DNA of 64,000 bases from an uncultured Clostridia bacterium (GTDB lineage: Bacteria > Bacillota > Clostridia > TANB77 > CAG-508): NCBI GenBank assembly GCA_949155365.1, contig CASCUT010000003.1, positions 1-64,000 of the forward strand, given 5' to 3'. Both the position numbers and the translations under genes were made by a program. The notes under the pieces were generated by a model. The model had not been told where the DNA came from, made no database searches, and saw only the letters and a program-made list of their open reading frames with translations. Positions 17,519-25,184 of this stretch are shown piece after piece (within the stretch, counting starts at the first letter, position 1; every line of letters begins with the position of its first letter).

Positions 17519-18668
17519 ATGAAACGTAAAGTTATTTCAATTTTAGTTGTGATTAGTTTACTATCATGCTTTTTCTTTGTACCTAAGACAAAATCAGCTA
17601 CATTAGAAGAGCAAAAACAAGAAAACCAAAATAAACAAGAACAAGCACAAAAAGAACTAGAATATGTGGAAGAGGAATTATCCAGTGCCATTGTAAAAAT
17701 ACAAGAACTAGATGATAAAATAAAAATAGCAGAAAACGAAATCGCACAAATGGATACAAAGTTAGTAGTCTTAGAAGCAAATGTAAAAGAAATCACAGAA
17801 AATTTAGAAAAAGTAGAACAAAGTTATCATGAAAATAAAAAAATAATGGAAGATAGGTTAGTTGTCATGTATGAATGTGGCAATGTTTCCTACCTAGACT
17901 TATTATTAAGCTCTGCTAATTTAGTAGAATTTTTATCCAACTACTATTTCATTGAAGAATTGATAAGAAGCGATAATGAACTATTGCAAAACATAGAAAA
18001 TCAAAAAAATGAAATAGAAACCAAAAAAGAAAAATTAGACAAAGAAAAAGCAGAATTAAAGTTGTTAAAGGTAAAACAAGAACAAACTAGAATTATTATG
18101 CAAAACAATAAAACAATGCAACAAAATCAAATAGATCGTTTATCAGAGGATGAAAAGATACTACAACAAAAAATACAAGAGTATAAACAAGAAGAACAGA
18201 GAATAGAAGCCTTAATACAATTAGCAGCGAATAACTATGAATACAGTGGAGAATTTACAGGTGGTGTCATGGCATGGCCAATTGCAAAAAGTGGAACATA
18301 TATTACATCAGGCTATAGTACAAGAGAACATCCTATCCAAGGTGTGATAAAATTCCATACGGGAATTGATATTGGAAATGCAGGTTTTGGAGCTCCTATC
18401 ATAGCAGCAGCAGATGGAGTAGTAACATTAGCAAGTTACTATGGAGGCTATGGAAATTGTGTTATGATTAATCATGGAAATGGAATTTCTACTCTATATG
18501 GACATGGACAAAAAATATTAACAACAGTAGGAACACAGGTTAAAAAAGGAGATTTAATTATGGAAGTGGGTTCTACCCGGAATGTCAACAGGACCACATT
18601 TACATTTTGAAGTAAGAGTAAAAGGCTCCCATGTAAATCCACTACCATATTTACAAGCATCACAATAA
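17519..18668 (+). CDS. Second PcsB-like coiled-coil M23 peptidase, interrupted by a +1 shift at CGG
   Basis: A tandem paralogue of the preceding gene: signal peptide, coiled coil with [18 protein letters not shown], and M23 domain with [14 protein letters not shown] and LYGHGQK. The zero frame stops early, at 18610, after 363 residues. At 18578 one extra C turns the expected ACC GGA into ACC CGG. Skipping that C gives [14 protein letters not shown] and a normal end at 18668 (382 residues). The conserved HLHFE zinc motif lies only in the shifted frame, so an enzyme needs a +1 shift. See the findings for three more genes with the same signature. Alternatives are a sequencing error or a real inactivating insertion. 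Confidence 0.85.
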
Positions 18669-18675
18669 AAGAAAA

Positions 18676-18702
18676 AAGTTAGAATAGCTTTTATTCTAAC
18701 TT
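18676..18702 (+). terminator. Stem-loop after the second M23 gene
   Basis: AAGTTAGAATA and TATTCTAACTT arms, beginning 8 bp after the frame-restored stop. Its position supports 18668 as the real end of the gene. Confidence 0.7.
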
Positions 18703-18758
18703 CTAATTTTTGGAAAAAAGAGTATACTAATAAAAAGCAAACGCTTAGGAGGAAAACA

Positions 18759-19952
18759 ATGAAAAAAGAAAAAATGCAAAAAATATATAAGAGTATCATG
18801 CTCGTTCTATTAACATCTGCTATTACCTTTATTATCACATCCATTAGTATGTATCAATCCGTAGGAAAAGGAAAAGTAAAATATGTAGCGAGTGATACCA
18901 TTGGAAGAACATTTCAAACTTTTCGTAGTTTTATCGAAAAAAATTACTTAGGTGAAATCAATGATAATGCTATGCTAGAATCTGCAATTAAAGGTTATGT
19001 AGAAGGGTTAAATGATGAATACTCCGAATACATTACCAAAGAGGAAATGGAAGAATATATGCAAGAAGCCATTGGAAAATATGTGGGAATTGGCATCTAT
19101 ATTGCGAACAATACGAAAACCAATCAAATTGTAATATTAATGCCAATGAAAGGGTCGCCAGCAGAAGAAGCGGGATTAAAATCAGGAGATGTTATTACCA
19201 AAGTAGATGGAGTATCCTATACAGGAGAAACACTAAGTGAAGCTTCGAGTGCCTTAAAAAAAGAAGAAGGGACCAAAGCACAAATAGAAATTCTAAGAGA
19301 AGATCAAGTGTTAAATTTTGAAGTAGAGCGTAGAGAAGTGAAAATCAATCATATTGAGACAGATGTGTTAGAAAATAAAATAGGCTATATGCAAATTTCT
19401 ACTTTTGATGAGGGATGTTATAACGAATTTAAACAAAAATGGGAAGAACTAAAAGAAAAACAAATTACTTCCCTAATTATCGATTTACGAAACAATGGGG
19501 GAGGAATTGTACAAGAAGCTACCAATATTGCAGATATGATGGTGGAAAAAGACAAAACATTATTAATTACAGCAAGTAAGAATAAAGAGGAACATATAAC
19601 AAAAGCAAAAGAAGAAAAAGAAATTAATATGCCGATTGTTATCTTAGTAAACGAAAATACAGCGAGTTCTTCTGAAATTTTAACAGCAGGAATCAAAGAG
19701 AATAATAGTGATGTAACGATTATAGGAAACAACACTTATGGAAAAGGAGTCATTCAAACCATATTTAATTTAACGGATGGAAGTGGAATTAAACTAACCA
19801 CAAGTGAATATTATACACCAAACCATAATGTTATTAATAAAGTAGGAATCAAACCAGATATTGAAGTAGAATTTCCAGAGGAAGAAAATTTATATACCAT
19901 AGAACGAGAAAAAGACCCACAATTACAAAAGGCAATTGAAGTATTAAAATAG
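18759..19952 (+). CDS. ctpA: C-terminal processing protease, S41 family
   Basis: 397 residues with one N-terminal membrane helix (about 10-30). A PDZ domain (about 105-180) contains SPAEEAGLKSGDVITKVDG. The S41 protease domain has GYMQISTFDEG, IDLRNNGGG, the catalytic Ser in NENTASSSEIL and the catalytic Lys in YGKGVIQT. Such proteases act outside the membrane, for example on M23 hydrolases or during sporulation. It lies directly downstream of two wall hydrolases, consistent with control of their activity. GGAGG site at the ATG. Confidence 0.92.
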   Translation: MKKEKMQKIYKSIMLVLLTSAITFIITSISMYQSVGKGKVKYVASDTIGRTFQTFRSFIEKNYLGEINDNAMLESAIKGYVEGLNDEYSEYITKEEMEEYMQEAIGKYVGIGIYIANNTKTNQIVILMPMKGSPAEEAGLKSGDVITKVDGVSYTGETLSEASSALKKEEGTKAQIEILREDQVLNFEVERREVKINHIETDVLENKIGYMQISTFDEGCYNEFKQKWEELKEKQITSLIIDLRNNGGGIVQEATNIADMMVEKDKTLLITASKNKEEHITKAKEEKEINMPIVILVNENTASSSEILTAGIKENNSDVTIIGNNTYGKGVIQTIFNLTDGSGIKLTTSEYYTPNHNVINKVGIKPDIEVEFPEEENLYTIEREKDPQLQKAIEVLK

Positions 19953-19988
19953 AAAAACGAAAATTAAAATTTCTTATATCAGAATAGT

Positions 19989-20025
19989 AAAAGAACGCAG
20001 GAAGTGATGTTTCCTGCGTTCTTTT
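19989..20025. terminator. Bidirectional terminator between ctpA and the foreign cassette
   Basis: AAAGAACGCAGGAA and TTCCTGCGTTCTTTT form a perfect stem with A/T tracts on both sides, serving convergent genes. Confidence 0.9.
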
Positions 20026-20028
20026 GAA

Positions 20029-20241
20029 CTATCGTTTAATGGTATTTCCACATTTATTGCACTTCCAAATCTTAAGACTAGTCCCATAGAGTTTTTTGGA
20101 AATGGGATAAGCACCAAGTGTCATAAGGGTTACAAATCTTTCAAAAGACTTTTCTTCCGCACTTCGGGGTGCTTTCCCTAAATAAATATGATTTGTGTAA
20201 TTGGTACACGACCGACAAAATTCAATTCTGTTTTTTGACAT
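20029..20241 (-). CDS. Small zinc-ribbon-like protein divergent from the radical SAM cassette
   Basis: 70 residues from the ATG at 20241, chosen for TAGGAGGATTTTT upstream. Two CxxC knuckles lie at the ends (CRSC near residue 9, CNKC near residue 63), as in a two-part zinc ribbon. Between them is a basic or hydrophobic stretch (FERFVTLMTLGAYPISKKLY). I do not recognise the family. It is transcribed away from the DUF1385 gene from a shared symmetric promoter region. It uses CGG as a sense codon once (CRSC Arg), unlike the surrounding chromosome, so it probably arrived with the cassette. A role as regulator or partner of the cassette is inference. Confidence 0.6.
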   Translation of the reverse strand: MSKNRIEFCRSCTNYTNHIYLGKAPRSAEEKSFERFVTLMTLGAYPISKKLYGTSLKIWKCNKCGNTIKR

Positions 20242-20270
20242 AAAAATCCTCCTACAATGTAATATGAAAT

Positions 20271-20338
20271 AGTATAACATAATTTTACATAATATTCAAT
20301 AGAAAAAGCTTGAATATTTATGTAAAATAGTATATAAT
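20271..20338. promoter_or_regulatory. Palindromic divergent promoter pair
   Basis: Forward: TTGAAT at 20310, 17-bp spacer, TATAAT at 20333. Reverse: TTGAAT (20294-20299 on the plus strand), 17-bp spacer, TATACT (20271-20276). The two -35 regions sit in an inverted repeat (ATTTTACATAATATTCAA opposite TTGAATATTTATGTAAAAT) with only one base of asymmetry. Confidence 0.75.
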
Positions 20339-20387
20339 AAAAATGTTAATACAAATTTGCAAATATTATAATAGGAGGAATTTCATT

Positions 20388-21098
20388 ATGATGACTTTAA
20401 TAGGTGGGCTTTCAGGAAAAGATCGGATTAGCTATGCTACATCCAATCGAGCAATAACAGCGATTCGGAAAAAGAATAAAAGAATTGAGTTAGTAGAAAG
20501 TAGTAAGCTGAATATAAGTAATCGGTTTTCAGTTGTATTGAGCATTATTTATATTATCCTTTGTATTACAAAAGTATATTGTTTTATTCCCTGGATTGAA
20601 AATGGTGTGATTGAGAAATGGTGCTACTTTATACCAACGGTTTACCTTTTCATTGGTATGATTATTTCGGTTTTGAAATTTAGATATACAGAGGGCAAAG
20701 AAGCATTAAAAAATCATGGGGCAGAGCATAAGGTTTTTATGGCATATAAACAATTGAAACGAATACCTACAATAGGAGAGGCTAAGAAATTTTCAAGAAT
20801 TAGTCGATATTGTGGAATTGCCAGAACTTCTGCATTTATTGTATCACAGCTCATAGGATTTATCATATACACCTATATGGGATATCGAATTTCAGAAATT
20901 TTGCTCTATCTAGTTCCGGTGGTTCTTTGTAACGTATTTCCTTTCTATCTGCTGGGGAATTTTGCACAACTTTTTACTACCGCTAACCCAGAAGAGAAAA
21001 ACTTAGAGTTAGCAATAACAGCACTTACTGAATTGAAGCAAAGAGAGGAAAAAGCAGAAATTGGAGACATGATACACAATATAATACTAAGAAAATAG
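20388..21098 (+). CDS. DUF1385 (YqhQ-like) membrane protein
   Basis: 236 residues from ATG 20388, after ATAGGAGGAATTTC. It has four to five hydrophobic helices and the DUF1385 core NHGAEHKVFMAYKQ followed by FSRISRYCG, in which conserved His and Glu suggest a metal-binding membrane enzyme. The N-terminus (MMTLIGGLSGKDRIS) is shorter than in chromosomal YqhQ proteins. Three CGG Arg codons are used although CGG is otherwise avoided in this chromosome, pointing to transfer. It is first of a three-gene unit with a radical SAM enzyme and a Gly/Cys-repeat peptide. It could process or export the peptide; this is inference. Confidence 0.7.
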   Translation: MMTLIGGLSGKDRISYATSNRAITAIRKKNKRIELVESSKLNISNRFSVVLSIIYIILCITKVYCFIPWIENGVIEKWCYFIPTVYLFIGMIISVLKFRYTEGKEALKNHGAEHKVFMAYKQLKRIPTIGEAKKFSRISRYCGIARTSAFIVSQLIGFIIYTYMGYRISEILLYLVPVVLCNVFPFYLLGNFAQLFTTANPEEKNLELAITALTELKQREEKAEIGDMIHNIILRK

Positions 21099-21137
21099 CA
21101 AGAACTTAATAATCAATTTCTAATAAGGAGACAGATT

Positions 21138-22025
21138 ATGATTCATGATTTTACAATTGGAAGAAGTGATTTTTCAGTTACGGTGTATGTCCCTTGGAAT
21201 TGTACAAACAATTGCAAGTTTTGTCCTTCAAAAAAAGACTATGAGACAATAAAGGGAGATTTCGGACGGTTAAAACAAAGCTTACTGCTAATTCGAAAAT
21301 CCATTTTGCCAATCGTAGTATTTACAGGAGGAGAACCGAGTGCAGATGTCGATAAATTACAGGAATTATTATCGATGGTAGATAATAAAGTGGTATATAT
21401 CAATACCAGTTTACCCAAAAGGAATAGTAAAGAATTTATTGATATCGTAAACCATACAGAATGTATTAAGAGCATCAGTATTTCCAGACATGAGCCAACT
21501 TATGAAGCAGATTCAAAATTGCTACATCATATTGTAGAGGATGAAGTAATTGCGACTATCAAGAAGCCAGTAAGAATTAATGTGGTTTCACAAAAGGATG
21601 ACACTTTTTCAATTGGAAATATAGCCAATTATGTAGAAAGATGGAGCAAAGTTGCAAAACAAAAGGAAGGTGGAGCAGGAACGCTTGTCTTAAACTTAAG
21701 AGGTAATTATTGCCAACAAAAAAAGGAAGAATTGCATGAAATGACCAATAATAAGGTAATCAATGATTTAGCACGTACCTATTATTATCAGTCACATACT
21801 TTCTGCAATGTCTGTGATACCTGCACTTTTTTAAAACGGAATGAAAAAAGAGAAAGCGAATTAACCATTTGTTATCACCGTGGAATGATGACAACAGCAG
21901 TACCGTTTGGAAATATCATAGAACTGAATGACTTGATTATACTCCAAAATGGTGATATATGCTACGACTGGGACGGCAAGAAGGAAGGTATATCAACATT
22001 TTTGGATATAATACAACAAAAATAA
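21138..22025 (+). CDS. Radical SAM enzyme with extra C-terminal cysteines, putative peptide modifier
   Basis: 295 residues, AAGGAGA site. The N-terminal radical SAM motif is CTNNCKFC (CxxxCxxC, near residue 22), followed by VVFTGGEPS (the GGEP motif binding SAM). The C-terminal part has FCNVCDTC and further Cys in ICYHRG and GDICYDWDG, which could ligate an auxiliary iron-sulfur cluster as in peptide-modifying (SPASM/Twitch) enzymes. It is 39 bp after the DUF1385 gene and 20 bp before a 74-residue peptide with 13-residue Gly-Gly-Cys-Gly repeats. Two CGG Arg codons again mark it as foreign. The peptide as substrate is inferred from adjacency. Confidence 0.75.
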   Translation: MIHDFTIGRSDFSVTVYVPWNCTNNCKFCPSKKDYETIKGDFGRLKQSLLLIRKSILPIVVFTGGEPSADVDKLQELLSMVDNKVVYINTSLPKRNSKEFIDIVNHTECIKSISISRHEPTYEADSKLLHHIVEDEVIATIKKPVRINVVSQKDDTFSIGNIANYVERWSKVAKQKEGGAGTLVLNLRGNYCQQKKEELHEMTNNKVINDLARTYYYQSHTFCNVCDTCTFLKRNEKRESELTICYHRGMMTTAVPFGNIIELNDLIILQNGDICYDWDGKKEGISTFLDIIQQK

Positions 22026-22045
22026 CAAACAAGGAGGAAAATGCT

Positions 22046-22270
22046 ATGTCATGTGGTGGAGGTTCTTTTGGAGGCTGTGGGAGTTTTTCTGGAATGAGAA
22101 TACCACTTTCTACTGGAGGATGTGGTGGGGGTTCCTATTTAAACATCTCAGAAGGAGGCTGTGGCGGAACTGCTTTCACAGTAGAGAGCATAGGAGGTTG
22201 CGGGGGCTCACTCCGGGCTTCAGAAGAAGATATTCGAAGGGTATTTGAATACATCCGAAGAAGACGATAA
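22046..22270 (+). CDS. Gly-Gly-Cys-Gly repeat peptide, candidate modified precursor
   Basis: A 74-residue peptide, strong AAGGAGG site. Cys lie at 3, 11, 26, 39 and 52; the last three sit in exact 13-residue repeats that each begin GGCGG (GGCGGGSYLN, GGCGGTAFTV, GGCGGSLRAS). The C-terminus is a charged amphipathic helix (SEEDIRRVFEYIRRRR), and there is no classical N-terminal leader. If it is a ribosomally made, modified peptide, the helix could be the recognition element, acting as a follower rather than a leader. It lies directly after the radical SAM gene and ends at a terminator, so all three genes form one transcript. I cannot assign it to a named peptide family. Confidence 0.65.
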   Translation: MSCGGGSFGGCGSFSGMRIPLSTGGCGGGSYLNISEGGCGGTAFTVESIGGCGGSLRASEEDIRRVFEYIRRRR

Positions 22271-22289
22271 GAAAAAACTGAATAGTCAA

Positions 22290-22326
22290 AAAGACAGAGT
22301 ACCTAGTTGGTACTCTATCTTTTTTT
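22290..22326. terminator. Terminator between the peptide gene and dapL
   Basis: AAAGACAGAGTACC and GGTACTCTATCTTT arms around TAGTT, with T and A tracts on both sides. It serves both convergent units. Confidence 0.88.
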
Positions 22327-23542
22327 AATTATTTTCTTTCATTCGATTGATGGCTTCTATGGTGTTTTCACGACTTCCAAAAGCAGTTAGTCGAAAATAC
22401 CCTTCACCACTTGGACCAAAACCAGAGCCAGGAGTTCCAACTACATTTTTTTCTTCTAATAAATAATCAAAAAAATCCCAAGAAGTCATTCCATCAGGAA
22501 CTTTTAGCCAAATATAAGGAGCATTTATGCCACCATAAACCGTATATCCAGCTTCTTCTAGTCCTTCTCGAATCAGTTTTGCATTCTCCATATAATAAGC
22601 AATATTTTCTTTTACTTGTTTTTGTCCCTCTTTCGTATAGACAGCTTCGGCAGCTCTTTGGGTAATATAAGGAACACCATTAAATTTCGTACATTGGCGA
22701 CGATTCCATAAAGCATTCAGCGAAAGGGTATCTACTTTTAATTTTTTGGGAACAACGGTATAAGCACATCGTATACCAGTAAAACCAGCCGTTTTCGAGA
22801 AGCTTCTAAATTCGATCGCAACTTCTTTTGCACCTTCTATTTCATAAATGCTATGAGGCACATTTTCTTCCGAAATAAAGGCCTCATAAGCAGAATCAAA
22901 TAAAATAATAGCGTGGTTTTCCCTTGCATAATTAACCCACTTTTGTAACTGTTCCTTGTTTAAAACGGTACCAGTGGGATTGTTAGGAAAACATAGATAA
23001 ATCATATCGACCTTTTGTGTTGGTAGTGCAGGATCAAATGCATTTTCGGCAGTAGAAGGTAGATACACCACTTTCTCATACTTTGAAGTCTTTTCGCAAA
23101 ATAAGCCACTTCTTCCAGCCATAACATTAGTATCTAGATAAACAGGATATACAGGATCGGTAATGGCGATGATATTATCTTTGGAAAATAATTCTTGAAT
23201 ATTAGCAGTATCACATTTTGCACCATCAGATACAAAAATTTCTTCTTTCGTAATCGAAATTCCTCTTTTTTGATAATCCCATTCTACAATTTTTTCTCTT
23301 AAAAAATCATACCCTTGTTCAGGACCATAGCCACGAAAGGTTTCTTTTTTTGCCATCTCGTCGGTGGCTTTATGAATTGCTTCAATTACTTTAGGGACAA
23401 TAGGAAGAGTAACATCACCAATTCCTAATTTAATTACTTTTTTATCTGGATTTTTTTCTTGAAAGTTAGCTACTTTTCTAGCAATGGTTGAAAATAGATA
23501 GCTATCTTGCAAATTAGCATAATTTTCATTTAATTTAATCAT
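22325..23542 (-). CDS. dapL: LL-diaminopimelate aminotransferase
   Basis: 405 residues from the ATG at 23542 (TAAGGAGGAATG upstream on the minus strand). PLP fold-type I aminotransferase with [36 protein letters not shown] and the PLP lysine in [14 protein letters not shown], which matches DapL rather than other aminotransferases. It converts tetrahydrodipicolinate directly to LL-diaminopimelate for wall and lysine synthesis. The gene starts 4 bp after dapF, so the two are translationally close and act in consecutive steps. Confidence 0.93.
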   Translation of the reverse strand: MIKLNENYANLQDSYLFSTIARKVANFQEKNPDKKVIKLGIGDVTLPIVPKVIEAIHKATDEMAKKETFRGYGPEQGYDFLREKIVEWDYQKRGISITKEEIFVSDGAKCDTANIQELFSKDNIIAITDPVYPVYLDTNVMAGRSGLFCEKTSKYEKVVYLPSTAENAFDPALPTQKVDMIYLCFPNNPTGTVLNKEQLQKWVNYARENHAIILFDSAYEAFISEENVPHSIYEIEGAKEVAIEFRSFSKTAGFTGIRCAYTVVPKKLKVDTLSLNALWNRRQCTKFNGVPYITQRAAEAVYTKEGQKQVKENIAYYMENAKLIREGLEEAGYTVYGGINAPYIWLKVPDGMTSWDFFDYLLEEKNVVGTPGSGFGPSGEGYFRLTAFGSRENTIEAINRMKENN

Positions 23543-23546
23543 TACT

Positions 23547-24417
23547 TCATTCCTCCTTATTTTGAAATAATTCTTGCGATAACTCGCCATCAAATACAGT
23601 AGTAGCAGGACCAGTCATATAAATATGATTATTTTCTAAACGCCATTCAATTTCTAATTTGCCACCTAATAGTTCAACTTCTACTTTTCGATCCGTAAAA
23701 TCATTTAAAATGCTAGCCACAACAGAGGCACAGGCACCAGTGCCACAAGCTAAAGTTTCACCAGAGCCACGTTCCCAAACTCTCATCTTAATATGAGTTC
23801 TATCGACCACCTCTATAAATTCTACATTTGTTTTATTAGGAAAATAAGTACTTGTTTCAATAACAGGTCCATATTTTTCGAGAGGAATCGTATTGGTATT
23901 TGGCACATAGGTGATTGCATGCGGATTTCCCATAGAAACACAAGTAAATAGGAAAGACCTATCAACAGCTTTAATCTGTAAATTTTTCACCATTTTTTCA
24001 TGAGAAATAACGGGAATACGAGCAGGATCTAAAATGGGTTTTCCCATATCAACGCGAACTGTTTCTACCATACCATCTTTTATATTTAATTTTAATTCTT
24101 TAATGCCGGCTAGCGTTTCAATCGTAAGGTTATCTTTTAGAGTCAATCCTTTCTCATATACAAATTTTCCGTACACAACGAATCCCATTTCCACACATTT
24201 CGGCTTCACTGCCATCATAATTAAACATTCTCATTTTAAAATCTGCCACCTTACTTTGACAAATTAAAATAAGACCATCCGAGCCAACGCCAAAATGACG
24301 ATTGCTAACAATTTGAGCTAGGGAAGACGGATGCTTTATTTCATGCCCATTTGAAAAGCAATCCATATAAACATAGTCATTTCCTAGCCCATGCATTTTT
24401 GTAAACTTTCTTTTCAT
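23547..24417 (-). CDS. dapF: Diaminopimelate epimerase, interrupted by a +1 shift at CGG
   Basis: Minus strand, ATG at 24417 after AAGGGGTGG. The first frame gives 82 codons of typical DapF ([29 protein letters not shown]) and then reads CGG and soon stops. The extra C is at 24171: the site reads GTA CGG AAA where GTA GGA AAA (Val-Gly-Lys) is expected. Skipping it gives [15 protein letters not shown] and the rest of DapF to 23547, 289 residues, normal for the family. The two catalytic cysteines lie in different halves (MCGNG before, LACGTGAC after), so only a shifted product can be active. DapF is essential for mDAP-type walls, which argues against simple loss. Confidence 0.88.
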
Positions 24418-24482
24418 AATTTCCACCCCTTAAATAGGTATTAATAACAAAGAAAAATGTAATCACATCTTACCTGTTATCC

Positions 24483-24511
24483 ATTCTATCATAGCCAATT
24501 AAAAAAAGCAA
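24483..24511 (-). promoter_or_regulatory. Promoter of dapF-dapL
   Basis: Minus strand TTGCTT (24506-24511), 17-bp spacer, TAGAAT (24483-24488). Confidence 0.55.
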
Positions 24512-24593
24512 TTATTATTTCAAGAAGGAAAAAAAGAGGGAATAAAGTAAGCATAAACATATTTTATGAAAGACTATAAAATAAAGATACCAG

Positions 24594-24637
24594 AAAAGCC
24601 CAACCACTGCTAATAGCAATGATTAGGCTTTTTTATT
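24594..24637. terminator. Imperfect hairpin in the 24.4-24.7 kb spacer
   Basis: AAAAGCCCAACCACTGCT pairs imperfectly with AGCAATGATTAGGCTTTT and a T run follows. No gene reads into it on the plus strand, so its role is unclear. The rest of 24512-24701 holds nothing I can name. Confidence 0.45.
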
Positions 24638-24701
24638 ATTCTGGAAACTCTAAATTTTGTTTAATGACACGCTTGTTTTTATCCAATATTTCAACCAAAA
24701 T

Positions 24702-24730
24702 AAAAAAGCTTAGAAAACTAAGCTTTTTTT
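24702..24730. terminator. Terminator of the tRNA operon
   Basis: AAAAAAGCTTAG and CTAAGCTTTTTT form a perfect stem around AAAA, flanked by A and T tracts. On the minus strand it follows tRNA-Phe. Confidence 0.85.
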
Positions 24731-24732
24731 CT

Positions 24733-24809
24733 TGGTGCCTCGAAGTGGAATCGAACCACTGACACAGGGATTTTCAGTCCCTTGCTCTACCAACTGAGCT
24801 ATCGAGGCA
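24733..24809 (-). tRNA. tRNA-Phe (GAA anticodon)
   Basis: Acceptor TGCCTCG pairs with CGAGGCA. The anticodon loop CTGAAAA gives GAA, the T arm contains GGTTCGATTCC, and CCA is encoded. Last of three co-oriented tRNAs. Confidence 0.95.
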
Positions 24810-24825
24810 TTGCTATATAAAAAAA

Positions 24826-24902
24826 TGGCGACCTGGAACGGGCTCGAACCGTCGACCTCTAGCGTGACAGGCTAGCGTTCTAACCAACTGAACTACCAGG
24901 CC
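24826..24902 (-). tRNA. tRNA-Asp (GTC anticodon)
   Basis: Acceptor GGCCTGG with CCAGGTC. Anticodon loop CTGTCAC gives GTC. CCA is encoded. Confidence 0.95.
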
Positions 24903-24915
24903 AAAAATAAAAAAA

Positions 24916-24991
24916 TGGTGGTCGCTATAGGGCTCGAACCTATGACCCCCTGCTTGTAAGGCAGATGCTCTCCCAGCTGAGCTAAGCGACC
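24916..24991 (-). tRNA. tRNA-Val (TAC anticodon)
   Basis: Acceptor GGTCGCT with AGCGACC. Anticodon loop CTTACAA gives TAC. CCA is encoded. First tRNA after the promoter. Confidence 0.95.
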
Positions 24992-25010
24992 ATTTCTCTC
25001 AACGAAACTA

Positions 25011-25039
25011 AGTATACAGGATTTTAAAAAAAATGTCAA
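25011..25039 (-). promoter_or_regulatory. Promoter of the Val-Asp-Phe tRNA operon
   Basis: Minus strand TTGACA (25034-25039), 17-bp spacer, TATACT (25011-25016), close to consensus as expected for tRNA operons. Confidence 0.85.
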
Positions 25040-25184
25040 TACTTATTTTAAAAAAAATTAAAAAAATTTTAAAAAAATTTTTAGAGAAGAAGAAAATACT
25101 TGGTAGAGTAAAAGAAAATGGAATTAGTTGAAAAATAATTTTCTTTTATGCTATACTTACTAAAAACAATAAATAGGAGGGAAT

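Noticed and set aside
18571-18580. The four frameshifts as independent random sequencing errors
   Set aside because: Not excluded without reads, but four of four being an extra C, in codon register, before a Gly codon is hard to get by chance. Kept as the main alternative, not as the preferred view.
24594-24637. Riboswitch or T-box upstream of dapF
   Set aside because: The hairpin lies upstream of the likely dapF promoter and no T-box or lysine-aptamer motifs are visible.
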